A DNA stretch of 64,000 nucleotides, taken from assembly GCA_013398275.1 (NCBI GenBank), contig VZSE01008388.1, forward strand, positions 1,880,854 through 1,944,853. The letters run 5' to 3'. Of the stretch, positions 50,984-64,000 are shown piece by piece. Below the pieces are notes generated by a model. That model saw only the letters and a program-made list of their open reading frames with translations. It had not been told where the DNA came from and did no database searches. The stretch is from Promerops cafer (Eukaryota; Chordata; Aves; Passeriformes; Nectariniidae). Positions within the stretch are counted from its first letter, which is position 1, and each line of letters begins with the position of its first letter. The position numbers and the translations under genes were made by a program.

Positions 50984-52320
50984 CAAATGTGCTGCTGAAC
51001 CTGCTGACTGCCCCAAAGCAGGAGTGTGCTAACAGCACCTGAGAACTGGCTTTGAACGTTCCTATTTCATGCAGAGGTGTTAAAACAAAATAACATTTTT
51101 AAAAGGTAGCTGGACTAAGGAGAAGAAGGATTGGTATCAATAATGTTTATGCTCTGGCAACCCTGAGAGAGAAAATGGCATGGAAAGGAAAGGAATTATC
51201 TCTCCTAATATATTTCGCAGCAAATGGAAGAATCTGAGAGGAAAAAAGAACTGGTGCCATTAAAGTGAAGAAAAGCAATAGAAACCATTCCTGATGTACA
51301 ATCTGGACTCTACCCAGCATATTTCGAAAAAATAAAAGTAAACATGTAGGCAATTCCAGGCTTTAATTATCTTTGACAAATTCCACTGTCAAAGTCCCTC
51401 TGATAGACTGCAAATTTTGCACCCTTCTGAGCATGAATGAGAATTAGGAGGAAAACTACAGTAAATGAGGCTGTAGCAACAATGGACTTTCCCAGAGGCT
51501 GAGAAAAGTCCACAGAGAGGAAAATCTGCCAAGCCAGAAGTGCAAAGGCACCCCTGACCCCACTGCTCTCGTCCCTACATGTTCCTTCTTCAGTGAGGAA
51601 AACTGTAAACTCAGCAGCACCCATGACAATCAGCAGGGTCAAATCCAAACATGAATTTTGTTTGCAAGTCAGAGCTTGGCCTAAATCCTTCTATAGTCCA
51701 CCCATGTTCCAGCCATTGTTCTAGTCCAAACGTTTACCAGTGCTCTGCTCTAGTCTTCTGCTTATTCTCATGGTCCTTTTCTCTAACTTTTCTTTCCATT
51801 CTAATTTTTCCTTGAGATTTTGCCAACATTCCAACACACTATGTCAGGAGCATCCACTTCATGCTAATTTTACAGTCATGATCTTTTCATTACTGTCTGG
51901 TCTGCTTCACTCTGACATGGAGGCTGGAGCTCTGGCCTTCCTGCAAAACTCAGGCATTTCCATGCCAGCTGATGTCTACTAAGGAGTGCTCCTCCCATGG
52001 GATTTTATTGGAATACTATGCCTGGGGTACAGAGTTCTACTGAGTACCTTCTGCCCTCCCTGTCATCACAAGGACAAACACACACCTCTACAAAAAGCAA
52101 GACAGACTTTAGTTAACCTGAGTATTTCTCTGGATGTTCATCTCTCTTCATTGACTATAAAGTAAAGCCAAGGGTTTGCGAGTCCCTCATTTTGTGTAAA
52201 GTGAGCTGAATTCAAGGTTTTTCAGACACTAATGTTATTTTTCCATAGTAATTTTTCTTCCTCATAACAGATAGGCCACAACACTGTGAGAAAAGCCTCC
52301 CAAGAAAGAGGATACTTTTT

Positions 52321-52344
52321 CTTCCCATCAAATGCTGTTGCTTG
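52321..52344 (+). repeat. 24-bp exact direct repeat, copy 2
   Basis: Identical to 50960-50983 in the same orientation. The flanking bases do not match, so the shared segment is limited to about 24 bp. Confidence 0.85.
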
Positions 52345-53547
52345 GCTCCCTAGCCTAGCCAGAGTTTAGATAGCTACTGCTCTCCCTGGGCAGTGAGCCT
52401 GGCAGTGTCCAGCTATAGCACTACTGATTTTTGGGCTTGTATTTAATTTTGATGGGCTCCTCCACTCACCAGCTTGAAATTCCTTAGTGTAATCCATACT
52501 GTCCTAGACTCCTAGGATACCTCTTGCATGTACAGAGGACAAACCTATATCATGCAGTCCGAGCCTGGATATCATGGGCCCCTCTCTCAGTTAGGATAAA
52601 CCAGCACAGTTCCAGAGCCTCCAGAGAGGCTGTGCTGATTTACACCAGTCAAGAAGTGAGCCCCCTCAATGCAATGCCAGCCCTTAACTACATAACACAC
52701 ATCACCTGGGCTGCTTGGAAGGCTCACAGTCCCCCTTGGGCTGCCTCCTTCACTTCTGATTCCTTGTGAAACTATTATGGCTGGAGGAAAGTCACCACTA
52801 TGAAAAGGCACATACTACCACACAATATTCCTTCTAGCTTTCAAAAACTTGTCCCCTCCTATGTTGCTCAAACAAGCTTCCAGACATGACAAGACACTTT
52901 GGTCCCCTCTTTCAGCTTTTTCAGAGCTGCTCTGGGAATCTTCAGAACCCCTGGGTAAACAGCAACATAAAATACTCAGTCATCACTGGGCAAAAAAAAG
53001 GCTGTTGTGCCCTGCAGGAGAGAACCATTCAGACTGTGTATGGTGGCATCCCCAAAAAGCATGGATAGGCCACACATCCAGCACAGGAATACCTGTTCAG
53101 AAGAGTAGTGTTTAAAAGACACTGATTTCTGATCCTTTTCTTTATCACCTCCTCCCATCCTGTATCACTGACTTCCCAGAGCTGCCTTTCCTCTCTACCT
53201 TGCCTTCTCTTACGCACAGACCAGGAAAAGGCATTGGACTGCCCAAGAGTTAGTTCTGTAACTCGATCCCCCAGGATAGATCAGATCATGCCTGTTTCCT
53301 GAGAATAATTTTTACTGGTTTGTAACATAATCATTTGGCTCATTCTGATCTCAGTGGCAGGTGCATTTCTGAGCAGCATGAAAAGATTTCAAGGTTGGAT
53401 ACTCTGATACTGCTTCTTCTGGGCTCCTCTTCACATTGAAAAAGGCCAAAAGTGCCTTTCTGTTCCCAGGCATTATCTCTTCAAATATTGAATTAGAAAT
53501 TATATAGAAAACTGAGACTTTTCTGAAGGTGTACAGCAGAAGAACAA

Positions 53548-53805
53548 GAAGCAACAGAACAAGTTTTAGCAAGAGAAAATATAATTAGATATTAGGAAAT
53601 ATTTTTGCACAATGAGGGTGGTCAAACACTGGAACATGCTGTTCAAAGATTGTGTAATGTCCAGCCCTAGAGATCTTCAACAGGACAAAGCCCTGAGCAA
53701 CTAGATCTAGCTCTGAAGGTGGATCTAACATAAAGATTTGCCATGCTTTGAGCAAAGGCTTGGACCAGATGACCTCTAGAAGTGCCTTGTAACCTAAATT
53801 GTTAC
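53548..53805 (+). mobile_element. Old CR1 LINE 3' fragment
   Basis: Successive motifs follow the CR1 3' region: TTAGATATTAGGAAATATTT (about 53585), GAGGGTGGTCAAACACTGGAA (about 53614, CR1 GGTGGT..GCACTGGAAC type), AGATCTTCAACAGG, and the terminal GCTTGGACCAGATGACCTC (53758-53776) followed by a decayed CCTTGTAACCT. It is 5'-truncated, with many substitutions and no terminal octamer repeats left, so it is older than the SINE at 1355. It codes for nothing. Confidence 0.82.
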
Positions 53806-55817
53806 ATGAGTCATGAATCTGTAATTGAGGGAGCAAGCTGTGCTTCCCTTTGTCATAGTACCCTATGCAGTACCCTGCAGCAACTTCAAAATCATCTCTG
53901 CCAGTTCATGATGTCTCAGCCTTGAATCACTAGGAGACCCTTATTAAAGAAGCTCAGGTGACTCCCAGTAAAGCAGAAACTTAAGAGACTGCTCTGACAG
54001 TTCTCACTGCACACCCTCAAACCATCTGAGCAAGCCAGAGCAGGGAATTGTGGAGTCTGGATTGACAGGACATCCTGCACAGTGGATTGACAGCACATCC
54101 TGCCCAGAGCTGTGTGGGTCATGCTGCCCATTCACACATCTCTTCAAATGAAGGGACCAGTGGCCTGCATCCTTTCCTGGTGAACTCCTGTGACACTGTA
54201 GTGTTTTAGACATATCTAGAGGCTCCTCTTCACAGGAAAGAAATGTTTAACCCATAGGACACCAGGTCTCAGAGCCACCTCACTCTCAGGATTATTTTGG
54301 AGGCATACTCCCTGACAGTCAAAAAGGAGTAAAAGACAAAGGCTAAGAGCTCTAGAAGTGGTTATGTAGAAAATCCCTCCAGGGCTGCTCTTTACTGTTG
54401 CCTAAATCTACTCCCCTTTCTTACTCCTCGTACTCTTCAAAAAGGAGCCAGGTCACCCCAGAGAGTTATGATGTACTACATCCCAATGTGCCTTGGTTTT
54501 GGAAACCCTTAGTACCACATTTTGCTTAGGTTGCCATGCTGCAGTAAAAAAAATATTGCTGCCCTCTCCTCAGTGTCTCCAGAGCACTTGTCTCCAAGAG
54601 CAGCTGTAGAAGAGCCAGGAAAAGTGGGGAATGCTAGATGCTTGAAAGGCTCCTTGTGTATGGGAAGCAGCTACCGTTTGGGGTTTGGGCATGGATGCAG
54701 ATGAACACACATATGTGCATTTATGTGGACACCCCGTTTCCAGCCAGCAGCATGTAGTATGTTTCCCCACTGCAACAAACATCCTCCTGGGAACTGTGGG
54801 TGCTGCTGAGCAAGCAATACAGCCCCAGATAGATTATTGATGGCAACTGGTTGAGGAACATAAGCACCTAGCTGGCTTTCTCCACAGAAATTGCCTTTTA
54901 GCCACTGACTTCTCAACCTGATCCTCAGGGAGATTTATAAAATACCTTCAAAGAGATAGCTGGGAGCTAGAATCCACAGTACTTCTGGATGGAAAAGCTC
55001 ATCAACTCCCTGAATGCACTATTTTATTATACAGTATTTCTTATTTCTCACTACTTCTCTTCCCTCACCTTTTTACAGGTGCTAACCACCTTTTCTTCAA
55101 ACTGCCCAGTTGATTAGCAAACCCAAACTAAATTCAAAACATTTGCTCTCAGCCAGTCTTTTCCAGGAGTTTGCTGTTTGTCATTCAAAATTGAAAAGGA
55201 GGCTTTTGTGCCTGTAAGTTTTCCCAGTTATTTTCAAAACATAGTCACTGTATCAAAAGAAATTGGTTCTCCCTACAAGCCTATCCACTTCATGGCTGGT
55301 AGAGCATGGTGGTTGCACCAGAGTTATTGCTAGTGCCATGGAGAGGCTGTGCTTGCCAGAGGAGACAGCGTGACTCAGCTGCCAAGGAAGGCAGATGAGT
55401 GAAGAAAACCTTAATTTCCTGATCAGGCCCAAAACTGTAACTCAGGCAGAGATACAGACACACAGTGAGGAGGGAGCAGGCAACTAGGGCAAAGGAACTG
55501 CCAGCATATCACACAACTTGGGGAAATGTATCCTGTGATGGGAACTGCTTCAGAAACAAGGGCCCTTAGCCATTTTCATACAGCCCTCCCCCAGCTACAC
55601 AGATCATGATGGAAAAAGAAGATGACACAAATGGCCAGAAAGAGTTAAACGATCCCTGAGTCGGATAAATGACCTGACTAAATTGTTGGTGCTGTGGGAT
55701 GATATCTGTTTAGATCTGACAGAGATCAGAGCAGGGATGCTACATTCAGGGCCTCTCTGCATGCTGTAGAATACCAGCAGATACTAATGGGAAGTTTAAT
55801 GGCTAACATGAGATGAG
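53806..55817. other. Single-copy DNA with a 25-bp tandem repeat
   Basis: No gene was recognised. The repeat at 54059-54108 is the only clear structure. The stretch at 53844-53869 resembles a microRNA seed by chance (see rejected items). Confidence 0.45.
54059..54108 (+). repeat. Two-copy 25-bp tandem repeat
   Basis: Units 54059-54083 and 54084-54108 share GGATTGACAG-ACATCCTGC and differ at three positions. It is a small recent duplication. Confidence 0.9.
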
Positions 55818-55839
55818 CACACACACACATATATATATA
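55818..55839 (+). repeat. (CA)n(TA)n microsatellite
   Basis: About six CA units run straight into about five TA units. Confidence 0.9.
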
Positions 55840-58800
55840 ATAAAGCAGGACAAAAATCAGAGCTGGTGTCTGCTGTAAGAATGCACAGCTCCGACAAGAA
55901 ATCAATACATTCCTGGCTAGTCACACAATGCTAATGGTAAGGTCCCAGTACATGGTAGCCATGGAGGATTTTAATTACCACTCCTGCATGTCTGCTGGGA
56001 AATGCACAATGAACACCATCCAGCAGGAACTTTCTCAAAGAGCTTGAATACCATTCTCTGATTCAAAGCGCTAGAAAGACATGCTAGGCTGATGGCTAAG
56101 TAAGCCAGTAATGGGATATGGAGCCTTTCACCTCGAGGTCACCTTCTAGTGACCCATGGTTATTGCCATCTGATTGCTGTTGCCTGTGTGAAATGAGGTG
56201 AGGAGCTTCGACCAGTTCCTCATGGCCAAGTGCCTCTATCACACAAAACCTGACACTGAGGTTGGTGCTAATTGGCCCTGCTGGTCACCAGCCTCTCCGG
56301 GGAAGGCTGGGGACCCTCGCTCCTTGCTCCCTGCTCCCTGCTAGCGGCATCCCTGTCAAAGACATCAGCCCAGTGCCCGCAGGGCTGGAGCTCCGATGGT
56401 TGGGTAGGCTGGAGCTCTTTGAGGGCCCTTTCCTGTTGGCTAGGCTCCTTGGGAGGAGGGCAATTCCTTCTTTGTGAAGGGAGGGTTTAGGAAGGGCTTT
56501 CTCCTTTAAGACAGGGAGAAGCCCCCTTTCAGCAGCTCTCCCAGCTGACACACAATGGCTTGCCACCTCCTCGGCTGCACAGAAATGATAATCAGAGGTT
56601 CAGCTAACAGGAGAGAAAGGGAGCTGCTCCCTGCACTCCCAACCCCCGCCATCGAATGATTCCTGTCACACGAGATGAGGTGGCAGATGGGTCATTAGGG
56701 CCGCATTGGCTTTTTTAACTCCTTCCTCCCCCTCACAGCCCACTCCCAGAGGGATATGTAGAGTCACATGCAAAGCAAGGAAGCCCTGGTCCAAGGGCTA
56801 GTTTTGCCATGGTAAGGAGCACAAGCAGTTGGCACGGGGGGCCACTCTGTATCATATCAATATCACAGTGTTATATCAGTTGCTTGTTTAAAAGATGGTA
56901 TCTGTGCTGAGTGAGGTATTTGGTTCCATCCCATTTCAGTCAGCAGTTCTTCCACTCTCCCACATCCAGAGAGGGGAGATGTATCTGAGAGGGATGTGGG
57001 GCATCGGCACATCACAGAGGGATGGAAAAAAGAAGTGCCTTCCTGTCCAGTGGCTCCATGTGCTTTACCTCATGGCCATTATTCACACAAATTGGCAGGG
57101 ACAAGCTCTCCCCCTCCACCTCAGCATGGACTGCCAGCATTTGCTTAGCCAAGTAAACTTCACTGACCCAACCTCTATGAGGCAGTGCTACTTCTGGTGC
57201 AGGGCCAAACTGTGAAACTCCTCAGGGCCTTTTGCCACCTCATTTCTTCCAGGATGCTCTGAACCCTGGTCTCAAGGAATGGCTGCAGGAGGAAGCACCT
57301 ACCTGCTATGTGCCTATCTTTGGTGGCTTCTTTTTTTCCAGCAGTGGTATATGCTGTCAAAAAGAGAGAGCCTGGCAATCCAAGCTGAGCTCTGCTACTG
57401 ATTACATTGCTTCAGTCTGATCCCATTATCCCTGACTTACAGGGACCTGGAGTTATGCCACTGTTTATTACCAGGCATTATTAACATTAGAAACAATAGT
57501 TCCTGGCATAGAGGTTAAGGGGGAGTTGGGGCATCTTCAATGAATTCTGCGGCATTTCCAGCATTTTTTGGGAGTGCGGTATTGTTGCTCTTTTTTTATT
57601 GTTGTGTCGCATTTATTATGTGTGTGCTGCTTGTACTCAATCTGTTTGGCACATTTTAAAAGGCCACACCATGCAAAGGGATGCTGCTTAGGAGAAGGCC
57701 ATGTGTGCTCTGTTAACACAGCCAGTGCTTTGCTTCTGGAGATGTGTTTGGTATAGCGCTGTGAGCCATGGTTTTGCAATACTGGTACCATCAAGAACTG
57801 CACAGCTTTACTGTTGCCTTTGGACCTGCCTTGCAGCCTCCCACTAGCCTAGTCCTGGCCACACAGCTCTAGCCTACTTGCTCCTGCCCCATGGTCCCTG
57901 CTATGCCCTTCCTCCAACTCTGCCAAATCCCTTTTCTCTCCATTGCTATAATGTTATTCAATCACAAATTCCTGATCTTTACTAAATTAACGCATCACAT
58001 TAACCCATGTGTCTTGTAGCATCTTCTTCAAGAAATATCTGTCTGAAGCTGAACAAAAAATACTAATGTCAAGGGTCTGCTTAGAAATAGAAACTCAGCA
58101 GCATAAGGTGGCAATTAGCAATCTTAGAAGGGCCACATTCTGCACTGTAGTTCCCATACTAAGTTACCATGAGCATGCCTTTTATCAGTGGCATCTTGCC
58201 CTCTGTGGGAAGCAGCGGGTGCCTTGCTCCTGTTAAATGGTGAAATGAGGGGGAGCCAGGAGCCCTGATCTCTCATGGATAAAATTTCAGAGTGTAGCAG
58301 GCAAAGTTTGCTGCTTACTGTGTTTGACTGCCTGGTGGCAGGTTGCCCCTGCTGCTTCCCATCAGGAAAGGGCTTTCTTGCTCACCCACCTCTCACTTTT
58401 TTTCTCCCCACCTGATGGTGTCATGAGATGCCATGGATTGAAAAGCTGCTCCAGTTTGGGCAGGAGGGACTGGCAAAATTTTGCTGTGATTTAGGACTCA
58501 TAGGTAGTATCTGCATATACCAGATGTGTAACTTGTTTTCTTCCTTCATGCCCAGCTTCCCAGAGGTCAAAACACAGAATTCAGGAAAGCAGAGGCTGTT
58601 CTTCATCCTTAAAAAGCCCCTTGATCTAAGCCAGTACAATCCTGACACAGTGAGCAATCCTACTGAATTAACAGACATCAGTTTTCCAGAACCTCACCCA
58701 ACCATCCATTTAACATACCAGTAGTATTCCTTTCCTCATAAAACCAGACACTGCCACTGTTTCCAATCCAGAAAAGATGTGTGGGCTCAAGGATCCCATC

Positions 58801-61800
58801 AGAGCCACCTGACCTCTGCAGGAATCTCCATGGACCTCTGCATCCACTGGACTGTGATTTGAACAAGCCAGAATCCTGAGCTTAAGGAAAATATAGTGCT
58901 CTGTCTGCTCTTTCCCTCTTTCGTTTGGGAGAGAATTCATCTCAGTTGGTGAAATCTCCAGACAGTAGCTCCATCTGCATGTAGGGTTTTGAATCCATTT
59001 TCTGCTCACACAGCTTCTGCGTAACAACTGCAAGTCCCAATCAGACCATGCCATGCCTCAAATCAAAGAGCTGGAGTCAGGCTGGGCTGCTTCAAGCTGC
59101 CAGCACTGCACTGGGGGGTCAGAAGCAGGCCTGGGGGGTCACCAGAGGAGCAGGACCTGCTGGGCACAACACATTGCAGTGCCAGGCTTGCAGGAGAGGG
59201 AAGGGTACAGAGGCTTTCCCCTGGGTGGAAGTCTGGCTGGTGGTGACGTTTGAGCACCCTGACCCAGGCAGGAGTGCAGGAGAGCCTTCCTATTATCCTC
59301 TGGTGACAAAAAGAGCCTGTGAAACAGATGTGCAAAGCCATGCTCTTCAAGATGCAGATTGCTCCATAGATTTGAGCTGATCAGTGAACCTCCCGCCCTC
59401 CTCCCCATCCAGCTGTACATGTGTTTCAAACGACAATTACATTTGTGTTTTACAAAATACACTGCTCATAAGAGGAGGGGAAGCCATGGTTCTCCCTGCC
59501 CCCACTCCTCTGGGCGCCCATTAAGTCTGTTTGCCTGTGATTTCTTCCAAATGACAGAGCCAGTCTGTTAGCAGTTAAGTTAAACAGAGCTTGTCCTGTA
59601 ATAACCCCGTTCAGGCTGCTAATTAGTACCAGTACCTACTCCCTGCCTTCTCCTTGCTACTGGCAGGGCTCGGTCTGCTGCTCTCCTGCCAGGTCAACAT
59701 GAGAAGGGGTGTCACCTGTTGGCCTTTGCTCTGGGACAGGGCCTCTTGCCAGGGCACAGGTAGCATTAGCACGGGGAGACGAGCAAGGATGGGAAGGGCT
59801 TTTCCAGAGAAAGCAATGACCATGTACCCACAAATGTGCTCTGTTCTCTGCTGCTGAAATTGAAGACAGCAGTTGCTCTGCCTGATCTGGCCACAAAGTC
59901 ATCCTAATCCTCTCCTTATGACTTTGAGTGCATTGCTGTTCAAACAATAATGACATCCCAGCATCAGCACAGCAACACATGGCTTCACAGCAGGGAAGGC
60001 AGGCAAGGTACTGCTCCAGCTGGACACAGCTATGCAGTGCTGATCCCATGAGGTGCCCAGCTTCCCTGGAGATGTAGCTATTGTGACTACCAGAATGCTC
60101 AGGATTATCTCATGAAAGTCAGCCCTCATATAGCACCATGCACTAGGAGCAATTCAAGCTGAGCAACAGGTGAAAATAAAGATCCTGGGAAGGAATGTAC
60201 TTGCAGCACTGCTCAGTCCCTTGGAGAGCACAGGTGACTGGGCAGAAATCAAGGTTTGTTGTTCGGTGCTCGTAGTACTTGGGTTCAAATCCTTTGGATG
60301 ACTTTTGGGGAGTATGATACTATTTCACATCCATAAGAAACTGTACTTTACTGCTCAAGATACTTCTAGCCACCACACTTCAGTCCCCTGCACAAAATAG
60401 GCAAAATAAAATTATTTTTGCAGTAATTGCCTCTCAGAGAACATACTTGCTTAACTGCTCAGGGATCAGCAACACCCTCTACATGTGAGGAGCCACCCCC
60501 TCTAACACACACTGAATTTCGAATATTTGCTGTCAAGTCACAGGAAAAGAGATGACTAGATGTTTTCATTGATTAAACCAACAAACAAATGCAAGAATGC
60601 AAGAAGAACGCAACTTCGTAGTGAGTGCTGTTCAAGGAAAAGAATGAGAAGGCTGAATCTGACAGGCTGCTCATTGTGAAATATTTGTGCCACTCCTATT
60701 ATTATTAGTCACTCGTTGTACATTTCCAAAGCTGTTAACTCAGGAATCCTCACAGGGCCCGTGGGAGGTAAGACAGTTGTTACCCATTAAGTAAAAACCC
60801 TGGTTGTCAATGGTACCAAATATTTTGGCTGGAGGAAGGCTACAAGAAAAGAAGATTCTCTGAAATCTTGGAAAGTATGGCTTTGCTAGGGCAGCACAAG
60901 ATCTTAGAAGTTCTCATTTTGCCTGTATCCAGAGTCAAAACGGTCTACCTGCTGCCCAGAGAGGCCTCCCTGCAGTATGTGCAGTGTTTCCAGGCACTGA
61001 AGAAGTAATCCGAGCCTGCATCCTTCCCTGAAGACCTTTGGTAAGATTGTGAAGAGTGGTCTCAGGCCCCTGAGAGAGCATCTGTCTGGCCTGATGCTCT
61101 TCCCAGTAACTCCTGGGAATGACAGGAGCAAAGGGTCTTTATCCTGAATGTTGCCACATCTTTGTATTGGCTCCCCACAGAAGCAACTGAAGGATCATCC
61201 TCAGGCACTGCAGCCCCACACAGAGCGGACCCTGCCCAGCCTTTGGCCCTGAAGAGCAGAAAAGGAATTCAGCATGGCCTTCCCAACCAGAGTTATTCAA
61301 AGATCAGGCTCCAAGATCCCACCCTGAACACATTCTTGGGAAGAAAAAGAAATTTCTCTATTCACTGACCCATTGCCAAGAAGTGTGTTTATGCAGCCCC
61401 TTCTTTGAGAACAGTGTTTGATGCTGCTCACAAAGCCTCCCTCATCCCCATTAGGCAGGGCTCCAAGCTCCTCCAAGCTTCCCCAGCTCCCAGCTCCTTG
61501 GACCTGGAGCTATCCATGGTTTGTCCAACACGCCCAGTTCTCATATTCTTACTTACTGCAAAAATCTGACTTCATGCAGAGTTCCTGTTTTGGCACTGTA
61601 GTGTCCAAATCATCCCATCATGTAACAAAATTGTTCAGCTCAGAACAAGTGGCCCCAGCATTCACCCACCTTAGGAACCACCAACACCACAAATGTGGAG
61701 AAGGTAGATTGTTTGTTGCAATTTCTGAACTGACATCTTAATTTAAGGAATTTTAGGAATATCTGCTCAGGAGAGGAAGATCAGAAATGAGAGATGCTCT

Positions 61801-62503
61801 GGAGAGATACTCTGGAGCTCCAGGTAGTGGAAGAAAAACTTGATGAATTTAGGAGTAGGCAAAGACTGCTGGTGTGCAAAACTGTTCCAGAGAGTCCCAG
61901 GAGCATCTCCACACAGAAGTGGTCAATAGCCTCTGTGGCTGGACCAGAGGGAAAGCAGAAATCTGCGCTGGCTGTGCAGCCCAAAGCTTTTGGACCTCAG
62001 GAGCAGAAGCTATACAAACCAGCACTTTCTGTGTCTCTGAGCTAGTGGAGTAGTTTTAGGGACCTTGATACCAAAGAGCACTGAGAACTCACAAGTCAAA
62101 TGGTTCTCATTAGTGGCACATTTTCTTGGTGTGAGGGATAAAAGCACAGAAAGAGCCACAGCATCTCCCAGCATTTTGGTGGAGGGGAAGAGAATAACTA
62201 CAGAAGATCATCCTTTCCCCAGGGAGTGACTCTAGAGCTTGGCATGACATTGAAGCAGGGCTATATTGCAGCCCCGTGCTGCTGTCCCAGGCTGAGTGCC
62301 TGGCAGCACATCTCCCAGCCTTCAGGAGCTAAACAGGGAGAGACTTGGGCAGCAAGGGCAAGAATACACCAGCTGTGCTTTGAAAAGCCACATGAGCCTG
62401 GTGTTTCTGGAGCTCGTAGGCTTGCAGTGGCCTCCTGGTTTTATGGAGATTTCTTGGGGAAGCTGATAATGCCATGCTTGAATCTAACCAGCTAGGAAGC
62501 ATA
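55840..62503. other. Single-copy DNA, no gene recognised
   Basis: Short frames lie on both strands. TGCCCAGAGAGGC near 60955 resembles a CR1 word but the flanks do not extend the match. The frame at 61794-62045 is open and polar but has no ATG context or domain to support it. A T-loop-like GGTTCAAATCC at 60281-60291 has no matching tRNA arms. Confidence 0.45.
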
Positions 62504-62544
<41 letters not shown>

Positions 62545-62550
62545 CGTGTA
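62504..62550 (+). repeat. (TA)n(TG)n microsatellite
   Basis: About eight TA units (62504-62520) are followed by about twelve TG units (62521-62544) and a TGCGTG-type end. It is the longest dinucleotide repeat in the window and likely length-polymorphic. Confidence 0.95.
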
Positions 62551-64000
62551 ACAATGTTTGCACCCATTTCCTTGCACTTTCAGAGCCATCAACCTGCCAT
62601 CAAGTCAGTGGAGCACTACTGCAGGTCTCAGATCAGTCCTATAAACTGACAGCCATTGGCAGGCAGTAGTCTGACCTTTTAGTGTTGAAGAACCAGCATT
62701 AAAAGAGGACTCTGGAGAATGGTCCCAGGGCTGAGGAGTGAGCTGATGAAGGATTGTTGCTCCCAATGGCCAAATGGTGATAGAGCAAATCTTCGCTGGT
62801 GGTAGAGAAGACATATGTTTAGAGCATCTGCAAAACAACAGTCCATGCTGACCTTCCAAACGATAGTGAGAATTCTCTGAAATACCTAAGAGACTCTTGG
62901 TGCCCTTGCATCCGGCTGTTTGCATGCTTAGGGTAGATCCACTGCTTTGGGACCCATCCACTTGAAATCTTTACTGTGAGGGTTTGTTCACTCTTCTGAA
63001 CACTTGCATTTTTTGGAAAGCAAGGTGCAGCCCACAGAAACAAGGTCTAGTCTTTCCAACCACAGAGTGCCAGCCCTCTTTGAGTCCAGCTCACAGCTGT
63101 GAGCCATGACAGATTGTAAATCTGAGGGCTGGAATGGGAGAACATCTGGGTGGCCACCAGAGAGGGCTGGGGAGAGCTGTCAGGGGCACTGCCTGGGTTT
63201 TGATCAGCTCTAGGAACTGGCAATGTTCAGCAGGTGCTAATCCGCTCTTTTAGCAATTCTCAGCAATCAGCTTCCTGTCACAGCTGAGAGAGGGAAAAAG
63301 TTACTTGATCACAAACCTAAGGGAGCTGGTGTTGAAACACACCTTTAGCTATTTTTCTGAATTTCTTTAAATTATAAAAGAGGAAGGTAGGAGGGAAATA
63401 CAAAAAAATATACACCAAATATTCACTTTACAGAGTAGAACTCTCAATTAACTCATGGTACGTTTTCAAACAGATTATTTGCCTTTGGGTTTTCTGTTTT
63501 CTTGAGATTTCACATGATTTGGAGAAGGGATTTTAGTCTCTTTAAGATCACACAGGCAACCATCAGGATAGTCAACTGTGGCCTCCTTCTGCTGGAGGCT
63601 CATCCAGCCTGTTAGATAACTTCACATTTGTGTGCAGCCTTCCCCTATAAAATGGATAGAATACTGTTCCCTTCATAGAGAAGAGGAAGCTGAGAGCCTC
63701 AGCTCATGCTGCAAAGCTGTGGCTGGGAACTAGATCCAGATCCAATGATCCCAAATGCCTTAGCTGTAAGAGTCTCATTGTGAAATCCTTTGTTTGAACT
63801 GTCTTTTTATTTGCATAGTGCTGTTTCTGCATTTGATGGACCACCCTAGAACATATGTTGTCTCAACCCAAAAGTGGATCTATCATTTAATTACTGTCAG
63901 AGCATGAACTCTATTCACTTGCTGGGATCACAAAACTTCCTACAGAAACAGTCATTGGCTGCAGAGAAAATGATGCCCAGTTAAAATTTAATTCACAGAT
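62551..64000. other. Single-copy DNA, no gene recognised
   Basis: No exon, RNA gene or repeat family was recognised. Confidence 0.5.

Larger units (their letters stand above)
50731..53547. other. Single-copy DNA with one repeated 24-mer
   Basis: No gene was recognised. A 24-bp word at 50960-50983 recurs exactly at 52321-52344 in the same orientation; the flanks differ. Confidence 0.45.

Noticed and set aside
53844..53869. TTCCCTTTGTCAT..TATGC resembling the miR-204/211 mature sequence
   Set aside because: The match is broken by an insertion and no complementary arm exists to form the precursor hairpin.
60240..60300. GGTTCAAATCC resembling a tRNA T-loop
   Set aside because: No D arm, anticodon arm or acceptor stem could be paired around it.
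60948..60962. CR1-like word TGCCCAGAGAGGC
   Set aside because: Flanking sequence does not extend the CR1 similarity.
1..64000. Bacterial-type features (operons, CRISPR arrays, insertion sequences)
   Set aside because: CR1 and SINE elements, splice-like signals and the lack of dense ORFs identify the DNA as vertebrate.

Overview
The window reads as nuclear DNA of a bird, mostly intergenic or intronic, with no protein-coding gene I can name. Three interspersed-repeat signatures support this. A CR1 LINE 3' end lies on the minus strand at about 33631-33850. An older CR1 3' end lies on the plus strand at about 53548-53805. A SINE at 1355-1500 has a decayed tRNA-Ile head fused to a CR1-type tail. 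From general knowledge, tRNA-Ile/CR1-tail SINEs (the TguSINE1 type of zebra finch) point to songbirds, so a passerine is my best guess; the order-level call is inference. The absence of long ORFs, the short scattered reading frames, the sparse CpG outside one island and the modest GC content all fit a vertebrate gene-poor stretch.

Layout. 1-2.1 kb: the SINE sits inside an imperfect tandem duplication whose inner junction is a single N, which looks like an assembly artefact. 2.1-13.3 kb: unremarkable single-copy DNA with small repeats and one short hairpin. 13.3-18.8 kb: a homeodomain-type motif cluster, a REST (RE1)-like site and one possible signal-peptide exon. 18.8-33.6 kb: nothing identifiable. 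33.6-39.4 kb: the minus-strand CR1, an inverted pair of TCF/LEF-like sites, a paired POU-like motif and a small ORF with a strong Kozak context. 41.7-42.8 kb: a clearly AT-rich block. 47.5-49.0 kb: the only convincing promoter region, with a CCAAT box, a TATA-like box, then a CpG island broken by a 28-N gap beside a (GGGCC)n tract. 49.46-49.54 kb: a perfect 18-bp-stem hairpin next to a short direct repeat. 50-64 kb: pyrimidine-rich DNA, an old CR1, small tandem repeats and two dinucleotide microsatellites.

No genes can be shown to work together here. The most defensible functional statement is that a transcript probably starts near 47.6-49.0 kb; its direction and product are unknown. Motif-based regulatory calls are hypotheses from reading the sequence, without alignment or expression data.
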